From assembly GCA_946406115.1 (NCBI GenBank), contig OX291557.1:2140501-2204500 (forward strand): a stretch of DNA of 64,000 nucleotides, in the 5' to 3' direction. Both the position numbers and the translations under genes were made by a program. Below the pieces are notes generated by a model, which made no database searches, was not told where the DNA came from, and saw only the letters and a list, made by a program, of their open reading frames with translations. Below are positions 45,535 to 56,770 of this stretch, piece by piece (position 1 is the stretch's first letter; each line of letters opens with the position of its first letter). The stretch is from Apoda limacodes. Lineage: Eukaryota > Arthropoda > Insecta > Lepidoptera > Limacodidae.

Positions 45535-45755
45535 CACTTGTCTACGTATCTACACTCTCACAATAAAGTTAATAAAAGTGCCAACCCCGGGGCACTATTT
45601 ACGTTACGTGCGCACACTCTTTATCCATTCGGACGGAAACAACGAGATGTAAACTGTACATTGTATATTTCGGTTTGTGGCTACCGGGCACTGGGCAGCG
45701 GGAGCCGAGTAGTGGCTACCGGGCACTGGACAGCGGGAGCCGGGCAATGGGCTAC
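45535..45755. repeat. Interspersed repeat plus 38-bp tandem duplication
   Basis: 45575-45640 matches about 39690-39745 (tttacgttacgtgcgc). Then tggctaccgggcactggg with cagcgggagccg occurs twice in tandem (45678 and 45716). Confidence 0.65.
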
Positions 45756-47136
45756 AAGGTAATTTTAATTAAACTTTTAATTAAGTGTGATATATTAAGA
45801 AATTATAATTACTTATACCTTTATATGTAGATACTGGCTTGGTTGGATGTCATACTTTAGAAATCATTTGGGAAGATTTAAGAGACGGTACATATTTTAG
45901 TGCAGGCTTAATATATGAAAGTAATTATAACAACTTTTGATATTAAGTCTAGATAATTCTTCATTTAGATTTATTGAAGTGAAATTGAATGTCCTACAAA
46001 ATAATACATAAACTAATTATAAATTATTAGAGTTATATCATAGTAAATGATATTTTCATGGGCTGTAGGTTCGATTCCAAAAAGATTAATAATAATGGCA
46101 ATAAAAATATTTATGACATACAAACGGAGACGGCGAAACTATAAGGATTAGATTGACAGTGGACCATACAAACCTAAATATAATTGAAATTTTTTTTTTT
46201 CTAATATTGACATAGAAATGTAATTAATTCGATTTGTATGCACTGACAATAAATGTATCAGTCGTAGGTTATATTTTACGTCAAGTTTAAACTTACGACT
46301 CTGACGTCAATAGCATAGACTAAAATATTTAATTGTTTGAGGCCTTGAAGCTAATCCTTTGCAAAGGTTATTTTTTAAATTAACCAATTTCAAGCTATCA
46401 CTCTGTGAGTGAAAGTCTCTCTGTGACTGAAGTCTGAATGTTGACGGCAACATCTTGTATATAAATAACAATATATTGTGATTTGGTACAAACATTACGG
46501 CTGAGTAAATTGAGCTGTCAGGAACATATACTGCCATTCCGCCCTGGAGTCAGACGAAACAGGGAATTTATCACATTAAGTGAGAATGTACGTTCTCAGT
46601 TTCCATAAACTACAGGGATCCATCTTCATGAGACACGTCGGCTCCTATCGTAGTGACGCTTCTCGAATAACACTTGGTACACCCCTATGGAGTACAACTT
46701 TCAATTTTATCAGAAACAACGTCACGCATGTGGCTCCACCTGCTTAATTAACAAGATGGTGCCAAAGTAAATTTTCTATTCTACATGACAAAGTTCTTGA
46801 CAGTTTCGATTTGGACGCGTCAATACTTTAGATTTCTAACTAACTTCTACCAAAGTAAGTAGAGTGCGGCGCGGTGGCGCACCAGTAAGTAAATTAACTT
46901 CTATACAAGCCTCGGTAGCAAAATTTTAATGCAAAATGCTGTTTGCACGATTGCAACCGCCGCAGCTGCACGCGAAGCGAGTACGTGCCCAACCACGATT
47001 AGGAATACACCAGTTGCGAGCTCTCTCTTTCTGCTATCTATGTCTTTTTTGGAAAATTAAACTAACTAAAATAAAATCTTATGTTAAATATTTTTAAGTC
47101 CATACCTAATTGATTCCGAGAGAAGAAACGGGCAAT
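45756..47136. other. Intronic sequence, nothing recognised
   Basis: AT-rich. A lone RNA polymerase III B-box-like ggttcgattcc lies near 46066 but no tRNA structure surrounds it. Confidence 0.5.
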
Positions 47137-47392
47137 CAGATAGCACTGCAGCAACAACTACACATATACACTACATTCAGATAGCACTGCAGCAACAACT
47201 ACACATATACACTACATTCAGATAGCACTGCAGCAACAACTACACATATACACTACATTCAGATAGCACTGCAGCAACAACTACACATATACACTACATT
47301 CAGATAGCACTGCAGCAACAACTACACATATACACTACATTCAGATAGCACTGCTGCAACAACTACACATATACACTACATTCAGATAGCAC
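47137..47392. repeat. 41-bp minisatellite, 6 copies plus a partial
   Basis: Units start at 47137, 47178, 47219, 47260, 47301 and 47342, with a partial at 47383. The unit is cagatagcactgcagcaaca then actacacatatacactacatt. Copies are identical except one base in the sixth. It is followed by tatagtgtatatgta, an inverted echo of the unit end. Confidence 0.97.
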
Positions 47393-48646
47393 TTCTATAG
47401 TGTATATGTACTTGAACAATTTGGCTGTCTGTTAAAGTATTAAAGTTTAATTTGTTATTCCTCTGCGAGAACAATAACGCTGAGTCAACATAGAATTCTG
47501 CCAAATCCAAGTGACGCCAGCCATCTGACACGTGTTTATACGCATAGTTTGTAAAATTAGGCGATGAAGTGTTTCAAAGTTCAAATAAATATAAGTATAT
47601 ATACATACTCGTATATGTACATACCGTAGTCAAATAAAACGATACTTTGTGTCAAAATTAAATGCCAGGTTTGGAAAATACATGGGAACGTAAAAATGAA
47701 CATAATTAAAATAAACTTTAATAAACGTCGAGTTTGATTCCCGTACAAGTAAAACATTTATTTGATGAACAATCGTGTTTGTCTTTAGTCTGGGTATTTT
47801 CTACGTATAAAATGTACGTGTTTACAGAAAAAAGGATATATATGTATTTGTATTTGCTGTCTGTTATCCGTAGAAGGGGAGTTAAAATCAATTTTGACAT
47901 TTGCTTTATACACAAACTACTATAAACAATGAACAATGAATAGTATAAGATCGTAAAATGCTAAAATAACAAAAAAAAATCACCATTGTGAGCAACTCCG
48001 CCAACAAAACTTAATCGAGGTGAGTTTGAAACATTCTGTTTCAAAAAAGAAATAATCTCATTTTATTTTAATAAAAAAAATAATAATAATTAAATACACA
48101 TAGAAATAAGCTATATCAATGCTATCAATTGAATCGTTACTTAATCAGCTTTCGGAACATTTTATAACCAAACAAAAATACAAAGGTACTGTAACTTGGG
48201 CCTTAACTGCGACCTAGCTAGGCAGCTAGCTCGCTTACTGTTTGGAGTTTCGCGAAATTATTACTTTTGTAATCATCCCGGTATCCCCTAGAAGTTTTGC
48301 TTAGTGTGGGTCCAGATAGCACTGTGTCTGTGTGTTAATGTCCGAAATTTTTTACACAGTGCAATAAACGAATTAAAATGTGAAAATCTGCAGAGTAAAC
48401 CTTTTTAGTGAATTGTAACGTGTTTGGGTTCTGTGCAGGTTAAAGTAATGTTTGTGGGTAAGACATGACTGGGGTGCGACGCGAAGTTCCTCTGTCGTTA
48501 GCCCGGCTCCCGCGGGAGGCAAAGGTTACAGTCGGAAACGTGTCGCGTACAAACGTGACATTTATGTAGGTACGAGATTCTTTGGAGATTTGACTTCAAA
48601 GAAATTTACTGACATATTATGAGAGAAGTAACTAGGGTATACTCAC
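47393..48646. other. Intronic sequence before the first recognised exon
   Basis: No gene or repeat family recognised. The last 200 bp before the exon are slightly GC-richer. Confidence 0.5.
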
Positions 48647-48766
48647 GACAAGATTGGAACTCGTCCTCTCCCTTGTCGCAGTCTCGCTGGTAGTTGCACA
48701 CCCACAGCGAGGGAATGCACTTGCCCTCGGGGCAGCGGAACATACCCGACGGGCATATTATGTCCC
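48647..48766 (-). CDS. LRP2: LRP2 exon: LDLa module (most 5' exon recognised)
   Basis: Encodes one LDLa module of about 40 residues with six cysteines. It begins near [10 protein letters not shown], has the CIPSLWVC centre, and ends in [12 protein letters not shown], where the acidic calcium-binding residues are D, D and E-DE. The acceptor is tttcag before GGGACA and the donor is C|GTGAGT; both junctions are phase 1, the usual symmetric phase for shuffled LDLa exons. The flanking ORF has no other recognisable domain, so the module starts close to the splice site. The usual SDE box reads GEDE, a mild departure. Phase joins correctly to the next exon 15.5 kb downstream. Confidence 0.88.
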
Positions 48767-49244
48767 CTGAAACAATAAAAACAATTTTACACAATTATTA
48801 CAAGATACCTATTATTTATATGTTATCTGGTGATTTGCTTAAATACTCTGACTGAACACCCAAATGAAATCCTCGCGATATTTACGTTGACATGTACTTA
48901 GGTGTACTTGAGTCCCCTTAGAGAACATTAAGACAGACAGACGTAATCCATGTAGGTACAACAACAGTACCAATTAGAGGTAATTAATCGTCTTGCAGTT
49001 TTTAACTATAGTTAGGTTGCGCTTTACCTGTCATCGGTGACGAAAAAGAACACTTGTTATATGATGTGTGAGTGTCTATTTTAAGGCACATCCGAATCAG
49101 ATTTCTCCTATACAACCTTCGTTGTACTAAATATCAATAACTATGTTTTAACATTTTGTAGTTTAATACAATCTTTTTTAAAAACATCGCACGCCTCATC
49201 ACAATTGTATCTGAAATAAAAATGAATGAGGAGCTCATTTTTTA

Positions 49245-49535
49245 TTAAATTAATAGATGCTCTATTTCTATCCTCCCGCCTCTTAGCATGGCGGCGGGAA
49301 CAGGAAGTAGATATGAGACAATTTTAGTTATGCTCCACTTTTGGCCAGTACTCATTTCAAGAAAATCTTTGTCTTCTGATATTTTTTCATAAATTACTTT
49401 AAAATTTGTTAATTCTGAATATAAATCATCCATACCAATATTGAGTCTATACAAATTTAGATTATCTATAATTTTCTCAAAATTATCAAATTTGAAATGT
49501 GTTGACGTACACACACTACGATGAAACACACACAC
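49245..49535 (-). pseudogene. Possible hAT-type transposase remnant
   Basis: Minus-strand 96-codon ORF. The stretch KIVSYLLPVPAAMLRGGRIE resembles the hAT dimerisation region (usually ...YxLSIPxSNAxVERxFS), and the preceding SELTNFKVIYEKISEDKDF is compatible. The match is loose and no catalytic region is present. It could be an unrelated chance ORF. Confidence 0.35.
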
Positions 49536-52429
49536 ACACTACCATAAACGATGAATATGTATAGGCAGTTTGAAAAATTAACACAAAAACCCCTGCAGGG
49601 GTCTAAAGTTTCATTTTTCGGTGGCAAAAGTGACAAAAATAACAAAAAAATCGTAAATGAACGCATGACAGTTTGTCACAGATGATACAAAAATTTTGAT
49701 ATTTTGGATACAAATCATATACAAATGCTAAACGAACGGATGACAGGTAATGAAAATAATGATTCTGCATCCCAAAACGAACGCGCCCTTGAATATTTGA
49801 CATTGACAGATTCGTTCAGAAACTCAGTATGATTTGTTTGTGACTGCGCTGCACTGAGCAATGAACGCCCTCTGACTAAATAAATGTAAACAGTATTTTG
49901 TATACTTTATTTTTGTTTAACAGTAAAAAGTATAATTTAAAACAGTATAGTTGACAACCCTAAATGTAAAGCACAATATACAATATGGGTATATCCGTGA
50001 TTCTAGAATCAGTTCTTTAGATTCTTTACTTTTTATTATAGATGAATGGACGTGAAGATAACGGCTTCTGGATCTGAAATATTGTACTGGAAATGTGTGG
50101 ATGAGGATGAGGATGAGGAAGGCAGAATAAAGTAAACACACCACCAGTGTTTGTTACCATATTTGTTTATTCTCGTCCTGGATGTTTTTGAGTCTTTTAG
50201 TTAAGTGTAATGCAGATATAAAAAAAAACATGAGAATTGTTATACGAGTTCGTTGGTCTAATTAGAAAATAAATATTCAGTAAGCATCGAACCCAAAGTG
50301 CCGAGGGAGCGCCGAAGGGTGAACGCAAATAAACAACGCAACGGGTTTTAGATTAATTGTGATTTTAATATGATATCCGGTGTCGATAGTTGGCAACACA
50401 AAGGAGCATAAGATGTCAAAATCATGTGACAGACTTTTTAAGTTTCGCTTAATTTAAGGTGAGCTTCAGAAGAGTTTGGTATGTTCCAATTTAAAGAACG
50501 AAGTTTTTTTGTCTGTGGTAAGTACAAAAGGTGTGCCGATCAGCTAATAACAATATGCAGTTTGCTTTGTGATATTGTAATTGTGATACACTCGTTTAAG
50601 ATATATTTGTCGTTATGAAACAGTCAATATCAAATTGAAACGTAAGTAAAGGCAAACTATTATTTTCTCATAGTTAGTAGGGTAATAATAATTAGGGTGC
50701 ATAACTCGTGTGAAAATAATTTCATCTTGCACCTTTGAATCTCTCGCTCCGCTCGGGACTGAACTTAAGTCCTCGCATGAAATTTGCCCATTTTCCACTT
50801 TTTGTGCAATCTTATATTGCATTGCACAGAATCTTCCTTATCTCTGACATAACGATGAAGTACCGACCAGAAACATGAAAAAAAGAACAGAATTTTCCGA
50901 TATCCGTTCAGCGTCGAAAAAACTGGAAAAACTCGCTTGTTATCTATTTTACGGATTGTACGGAAACCGGACATCGCAGCATCGCGGGAGCCGGGTTTTT
51001 TAAAAAAGAATTTAGCTATGAAAGCTTTGAGGCAAATTTTTATTTCTATCTATTACTATTATATTTTTCTGTTACATGTCTGAAAATAGAAAGATATGCA
51101 ATATTAGGGTAATTGACAAAGATACAGTAAAACGTATGGATTTTAAGTAGACACTTTTAAAAAGCATTTAATGATTAAGATGTATCTGAAGATTTTAATA
51201 TAATATACTCAAAAATGCTTGTAATGTGATTATTATTCTGACAAGCTTCTTTGATCAAAGTCGACCCTCAAAGCTGGTTATATTTACAGTAAAGCACTAT
51301 ACCAGCCTTGGTAAGCAATGACTGCGTAGCCACGCTTTCGGCCTTCGATCAGCGCTACCAGTAACGCAGAAATGTACAATTACATTAAATACAAATTAAC
51401 CCAGCGGGATTTGAAACAATGTCAATGTAACTTAAATGAGTCATCTGTATACATACGTATCAAAACCTTGAGAAACTTCTGTATGTGCAAGCTACCCGAC
51501 TGATGTAGCTTTGGTGAACATTAATACTTAATAACACTGCGCGGGTAAAGTCGCGGGTACAACTGGTATGTAAGTTTTTTATCACTAATACCAAGTGTCG
51601 TATAAATGCAATTTATTTAGCTCCACCAATGTATCTCACTAAAAAATGAAACGATTGCGTAATTTTTTTGTTCACATGTCACATGAGAACCAAATTAAAA
51701 TACTAACCAATTATGGGAAAACCTTAAAAGATCAGATAAAATAAGTTAAGAGTTTAGTTGATAAACTAATAAAATTATAACCAGAAGTTGAAAGCGCCGG
51801 TAGCAACCAGTACAGCAGCCTCAGGTACTCGTGGTAGATGGTGTACCTGAGGTTTTACTGGAGTAAGTATGAAAGTTGTCTTGAATATAATGTGTGCCTA
51901 ATACGTTTATACAGTATAAAGTGTGTGTACGTAGGCGTATAGAAGCTAAGCCAAGGCTTGCAGACCGAGGTAGGGTAACTATAAATTTGTATGCAAAGCT
52001 ATTTAAAGGTTGTTTGGGCCGCGCCGCCGCGCCGGTAGTGTTACCTAAGGGTAAATTGTACAGTACTAAAAGTCGAACAATATAATACACCCACAGATAT
52101 CGGCAATAATCGAGGTCGGCGAAACACAACCGCTACAGTAGCATATTTTTTTGCTTGAAAAATTGATCTTTTTCCTATGAAATATAATTATGGCGCTTCC
52201 TGTCGAAGGCGCCTAGTTCTGTTGACAAGTTTGTTTTAAACCAAAACAGCCTAGGCTATAGAATTTACCGATTCTGACTATGCTTTTGCAATCGTGCGAC
52301 GTTATATGAAATAAGCAATTTTACACACAAGTTGTATTGCTTCTACAATTTATAATACGATTGATTACTTTCCATCCCTGACTGAGGCAAGACAAGGACC
52401 TATTTATGCTTAGTCAGGCAATAAAATGG
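49536..52429. other. Intronic sequence, few recognisable signals
   Basis: A short acacac run at 49530-49545, small gatgag repeats near 50100, and a 10-bp perfect hairpin cctcaggtac/gtacctgagg at 51819-51828 and 51843-51852. ORFs near 50613-50974 and 51821-52129 show no recognisable domain. Confidence 0.45.
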
Positions 52430-53390
52430 AACACAGTGTGACCAGCCAGCCGCAATGAGAAACTGCTGCAGTCACCGCCGGCATCGCTCCAGATGATTTG
52501 AATTTGAAACATGGATGCATGGGACTGCGGATTAACATTTCTTTTCGGTTCTTTGTCCATTTTGAATCTATACGTTGTTACATTACCACAGTGTATTGAG
52601 TTTCTTAAAATTTATTTAATACTAATGCCGGTGTAACTAACTAACTTTTGGATCAAAATTAAAATTTGAATTTGAACTTTGCCTGGGTTGATAAGTAGAA
52701 ATCGATATTCGTAGCATCGACTTGCGTGCATCACGTAGCTTCTACTATACAGCTCCAGGAGCGTAGCCTTTGTGGTGCGGCTACTCATAAAGTCGTCATT
52801 AGTCGGAACTCCTAAATTTCCCGCATTTCTAATCCAATAATTACTGTATCTGTATATAATTACTAGTAGATAGTTGAACATGGGATGTAGGTAGGCGAGT
52901 ACACATAAGATAAGAGTATTTTACTTTAATTAATGTAATCGACACGCCTCTCAGTAAAATCGTTATATAGTTTCATATTCTTGCAATCTCTCTCTTTAAT
53001 ATTTACAGTAACAGGTTTTTTAACAATCGCCTTTGCCTGAAGTTTCACTGATTTCGCCGAAAAATCTATCTCGAACTTATCATTTTTTTTATTGAAATTA
53101 TGTTTAAACAAAAGAATAAGATTTCCTTATTAAAATATTAAACAAGAAAATCTGCGTAGTGTAATTTTTTAACATGAATTTATGAAACTTTTTGAAAAAT
53201 AATTATTAAAAATTATTCCATTTTTTTCCCAAGAATAATTTAAAAACCTGGCTGACATTCAAATCATCGCACAGTTCCAACCGCTTCTGGGCGGTACTGT
53301 CAGGCAGGTAGGTTCCTTCTATAAAGGTATTTTTTTTAATTCATCTCCTGAATACTATACCGAATAAAAAGTATACTACCTTTTCGGCTC

Positions 53391-54117
53391 CGAAATAAAA
53401 TGTATCGAAATATAAGATACAAAGATCACGGGATGCGAAATGCATTTAAGAGATGAGATACGGGTCGGGTCAAGTTATATTTCCCCGGAGTGTTCACGAG
53501 GCTGTTCGCTGAAGATCGAACCTGGATAATGTCATTAAATTGTGATATAACCTTCGAATATCGGAACTTACAAATGTTATTAATATATTTATTAAATTAA
53601 GTCCGTTGTTTAAATAATTTTATTTATTTTATAATTTATATGCCTTTTCAAATTACGACTAGAATATAGCTTTAATACATGATTTATATCTCCTGCCTAC
53701 CGGTAAAGATTTTGTATCTTTGTTAGATTTAATGTAACCAACGTATAATTAATTAAAGGTTAGATCGCTCAGAAAGACTTTACCTATTAAAAAACTCTTT
53801 AAAAGAACTTTTCTTATTTTATAATAGAGAGGGATTTAATTACAATCTAAGGCTTCTAATTACCGTTTAAGCGAACAACGTTGCTCAGCGCCAGCTAACT
53901 AACCCAAAGTTGTGTTATAGGAGCTGCGATCGCCTTTTTTTAATGTACATTGCTCAGTCGAATTGATAATGAACTGAACGGCAGCATTTGCAACCTGCAA
54001 TGTATATAAAAACCGAGAGGCGTGATAGCCCCGCAGACATCCTTAATCTTTTGTGAGGTTAAAAACAAAATCAGTTGTTACTCCGTAACTTTATCTTAAT
54101 TGTTTCAATTAAGCTTA
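53391..54117 (+). repeat. Diverged direct repeat, copy A
   Basis: Shares with copy B, in the same order, atcgaaatataagatacaaa, gatcacgggatgcgaaatgc, gaagatcgaac, then after unrelated AT-rich sequence atagagag, attacaatct, ttctaattaccgttta and finally ttatcttaatt. Copy A is about 730 bp. Noncoding; rich in TAATTA-type motifs. Confidence 0.8.
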
Positions 54118-54327
54118 AGCAAAGACAGAGCTTTTAAGTATTCATGATTCATTTCTTCATTCCAGAATATTCTATGTTTATTTCCATTGTACAAGTAGTG
54201 ACAATAGTAACGAACAGTTTTCAATTAAAATTTTGCATTTTAATTGAAAGTTCTGAGTTGTTAACATATTTAAAAAGTTTATTTGATAAAATATAAAAAT
54301 TGCACAATTTTAGTTTAAAAAATCATA

Positions 54328-54370
54328 ACAATAATAATTTGTAAATTAAGATTTTACAAATTATTATTGT
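54328..54370. repeat. 18-bp perfect hairpin
   Basis: acaataataatttgtaaa (54328-54345) pairs exactly with tttacaaattattattgt (54353-54370), with a 7-base loop. AT-rich, so less telling than the 40-bp hairpin. Confidence 0.85.
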
Positions 54371-54934
54371 CATAAATAGCTTAGCCAAATAGCTTAGCAT
54401 AAATGCTAAAGCCAATAGCATTTTTTCTCAAACTTATGTAGAAACAATATTTTTGTTTGTGTAGTTTTAAGTGTGTACAAATATAAATCTATATCTACTT
54501 GAATTATTTTAGATTTTTGTAAACTTCAGAATTAATTTAAGTTGAAGACTGGTAATATTTTGCAATTTAATAAATAACACAGCGTGGTACATAAGCAAGC
54601 ATAAAGTTCTTCTGTATTATAATCATAGGCGTCATAAAATATATGTTTTGTCACCAGATAGTAAACTATTTTAAATTCGTTAATACAGTTTCTATATTTA
54701 TAACGGCTATAAGCCAGATGATTAAGTGTACGCAAGTTTTGATACTTATACCTATCATTAGTTGTTGTGATTTGAATCAAATACATATTTAATTTTAAAT
54801 TCACGTTTCTAGCTGATAGCCCGTTTTTCTGAGAGCACGTCCGCTTTCTGAAGTCTGTAACCTCCTTTTTCCATTTCATTTCTTGCAAAATAGAAAGACA
54901 TATTTTTTTTAATTTTTCCATCAGCCAGACTTGT

Positions 54935-54977
54935 GCCTCGACAGCTCAATTGGTAAGTTCAAGTCCTGGCTCGAGGT
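54935..54977 (+). pseudogene. tRNA remnant lacking its anticodon arm
   Basis: gcctcga ... tcgaggt form a 7-bp acceptor-like stem (one G-T pair). Between them lie agctcaattggt (A-box-like D arm) and gttcaagtcctgg (B-box-like T arm). The anticodon arm and half of the T stem are deleted. Either a broken tRNA gene or a scrap of a tRNA-derived SINE. Confidence 0.5.
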
Positions 54978-55248
54978 TAATCTTATGATTGCATATTCGC
55001 TATAAAAATATTTATATACATTAATGATGTAGCCAAAAATATCCCGTATATTATATCTTCTTCTAAGACTCCAACCTTCAGGGAGTCATAAACGACGGAA
55101 GATAATTTCTGTGAATGTATTGTATTTCTTATTGAATTTCTGTAATTATTTGTAATTTATAAGATTGATACACTAGTACTGTATAAGTCACTATAAGTTG
55201 CTTGCGAAATAGATATTTGTAGGATTTTGAATGTTAATTTTTTTTTTG

Positions 55249-55332
55249 AAAGGTCAGCAACGCGCGAGTTATAGCCCTGGTGTTTCAAGCGTCCACAGGC
55301 TACGGTGACCGCTTACAATCAAGCGAACCTCA
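55249..55332 (+). mobile_element. LINE 3' end scrap, plus strand
   Basis: gaaaggtcagcaacgcgcga then gtccacaggctacggtgacc matches the 26160-26230 end of the intact LINE. Confidence 0.85.
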
Positions 55333-56686
55333 AATTAACACATATTATCCATGTTACGAATTCAAGTTACCGCAGAAATAACTATAACTAAACTTCTTTA
55401 GTATTGCCGTAGCTATCAATAATAGTCTCTTCACTCAATACACGGGGTTATCGATACCAGATAAGGAAAAAGATCACATCTGGACGAGAATAAGCGCACA
55501 GTCAGCAAATTGTACGAAACACAGCGTAGCCAGCGTTGAGATATTGCCGCAGCCGAGCGCTGTCACCGACGTCGCTGCCGACGAGTTGAATTTGGAAAAA
55601 AAGAAAATCGATTGATTTACACCCGGCCCTGGCATCCGACTGCGACTGCGGAGTGACGTTTCTATATTGTTTTTCCCCCTCGTTAAATCAAAAAACGATT
55701 TTCTGTTGCAAAAATTTATTGGAATTTTTGAGGTGAGTGAAGCCAAATTAATTAAGTTTATTAATGTTTTTACTAAAATTGGCTTAAGTAGTCTACTTTT
55801 AGGTTTTTTCTAATTCCGCGAAATAAAAAAATCACACTCCGAAGGTCTAAGAGTATATACGTATAACGAACGTCAAATGATGCAACAGTTATTACTGTTT
55901 GTATTCACCGATGGTGGTCTATCCCAAAAATGTGAATGTGTTTTTTTAAATATATAACTGAATAAATGCACAAGCTGGGTCTATAGGGTTACTTAGGGTT
56001 GCATATTTAACGTATTTAACGTATGGGTAACTTACGTTTGCAGATTCAAAGTTCAAAAAATACCTTTAGATCTTATGATCTAAACCCTAAACTTTTGTTC
56101 TGGATCCGCCCTTGAGAGAGACAACTCTTTGATTCATTAATTGTGAAAAGTTAGTTGTTCCTATCGGCAATCGAACCTGCAGTCTTCGATATAGTCCAAC
56201 GTTCTAGTTCTCTTATTAGAAATAATATTTGTATCAATACAACTAAACCGTAACAGAAAAGTTTTTGATACGTAACGGTCATCAATCTGACCGTTCGTTC
56301 CCGAAGTTCCCGAGCTTCGACCGGGGGCACTGAATAAAAGATGGCGACCGAACGAGCGCGGCCGGCGGCAGTCGAGGGAAACGAGGGGAAATTATGGAAA
56401 TATTAGAGTAAACAGCGATACTCAAACAATCAGTGATTTCTCAATTGTTTCACATTTTTTATACGATTACGCTTTAGTTGTTTAAGTAAAATATTAGTTA
56501 TTTACAGAATTCCTTCATAAAATTAATAGAATCATTAGATATAACATTGAACATAAAGGGTATATATATAAAGAAATTAACAATATTATTACACAGTCCA
56601 CGATTTCTTAAATTATTCCAATATGTAAATGTTGTAAATGTAAATTCGATTGTTTTCAGCTTTTAGAATATATTATACTAATGCTT

Positions 56687-56770
56687 CGATATTTTAAAAT
56701 ATTTGTAATGATTATTTATAGCATTATATATATATATATATTTAATCATTACAAATATTTTAAAATATCG
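56687..56770. repeat. 28-bp perfect inverted repeat
   Basis: cgatattttaaaatatttgt then aatgatta (56687-56714) pairs exactly with 56743-56770. Pairing extends a few bases outward with mismatches. The 28-base spacer includes a TA run. Probably a small fold-back element. Confidence 0.88.

Larger units (their letters stand above)
1..48766 (-). other. LRP2: LRP2/megalin-like gene body (N-terminal half, 11 exons placed)
   Basis: Minus-strand gene assembled from exons with matching splice phases. Known role of the family: very large endocytic receptor at the cell surface that takes up lipoproteins, vitamins, hormones and morphogens through calcium-binding LDLa modules. LRP2 is preferred over LRP1 for two reasons. 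At least six LDLa modules precede the first EGF pair (vertebrate LRP1 has two there, LRP2 seven). The second propeller and following EGF also carry stretches I recall from LRP2, such as [17 protein letters not shown] and CGCPYG.LAS. That comparison is from memory, not an alignment. Two 5' introns are very large (22.7 kb and 15.5 kb). The start exon with the signal peptide is not recognised. Confidence 0.88.

Noticed and set aside
46060..46080. B-box-like ggttcgattcc as a tRNA gene
   Set aside because: No A box or acceptor stem around it.
50613..52129. ORFs of 60-100 codons as LRP2 5' exons
   Set aside because: No LDLa cysteine pattern, no signal peptide and no splice sites in phase 1 that would join to 48766.
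56160..56230. Reversed cggcaatcgaacctgcag as a tRNA or SINE
   Set aside because: Only the T-arm-like stretch is convincing; no closing stem found.
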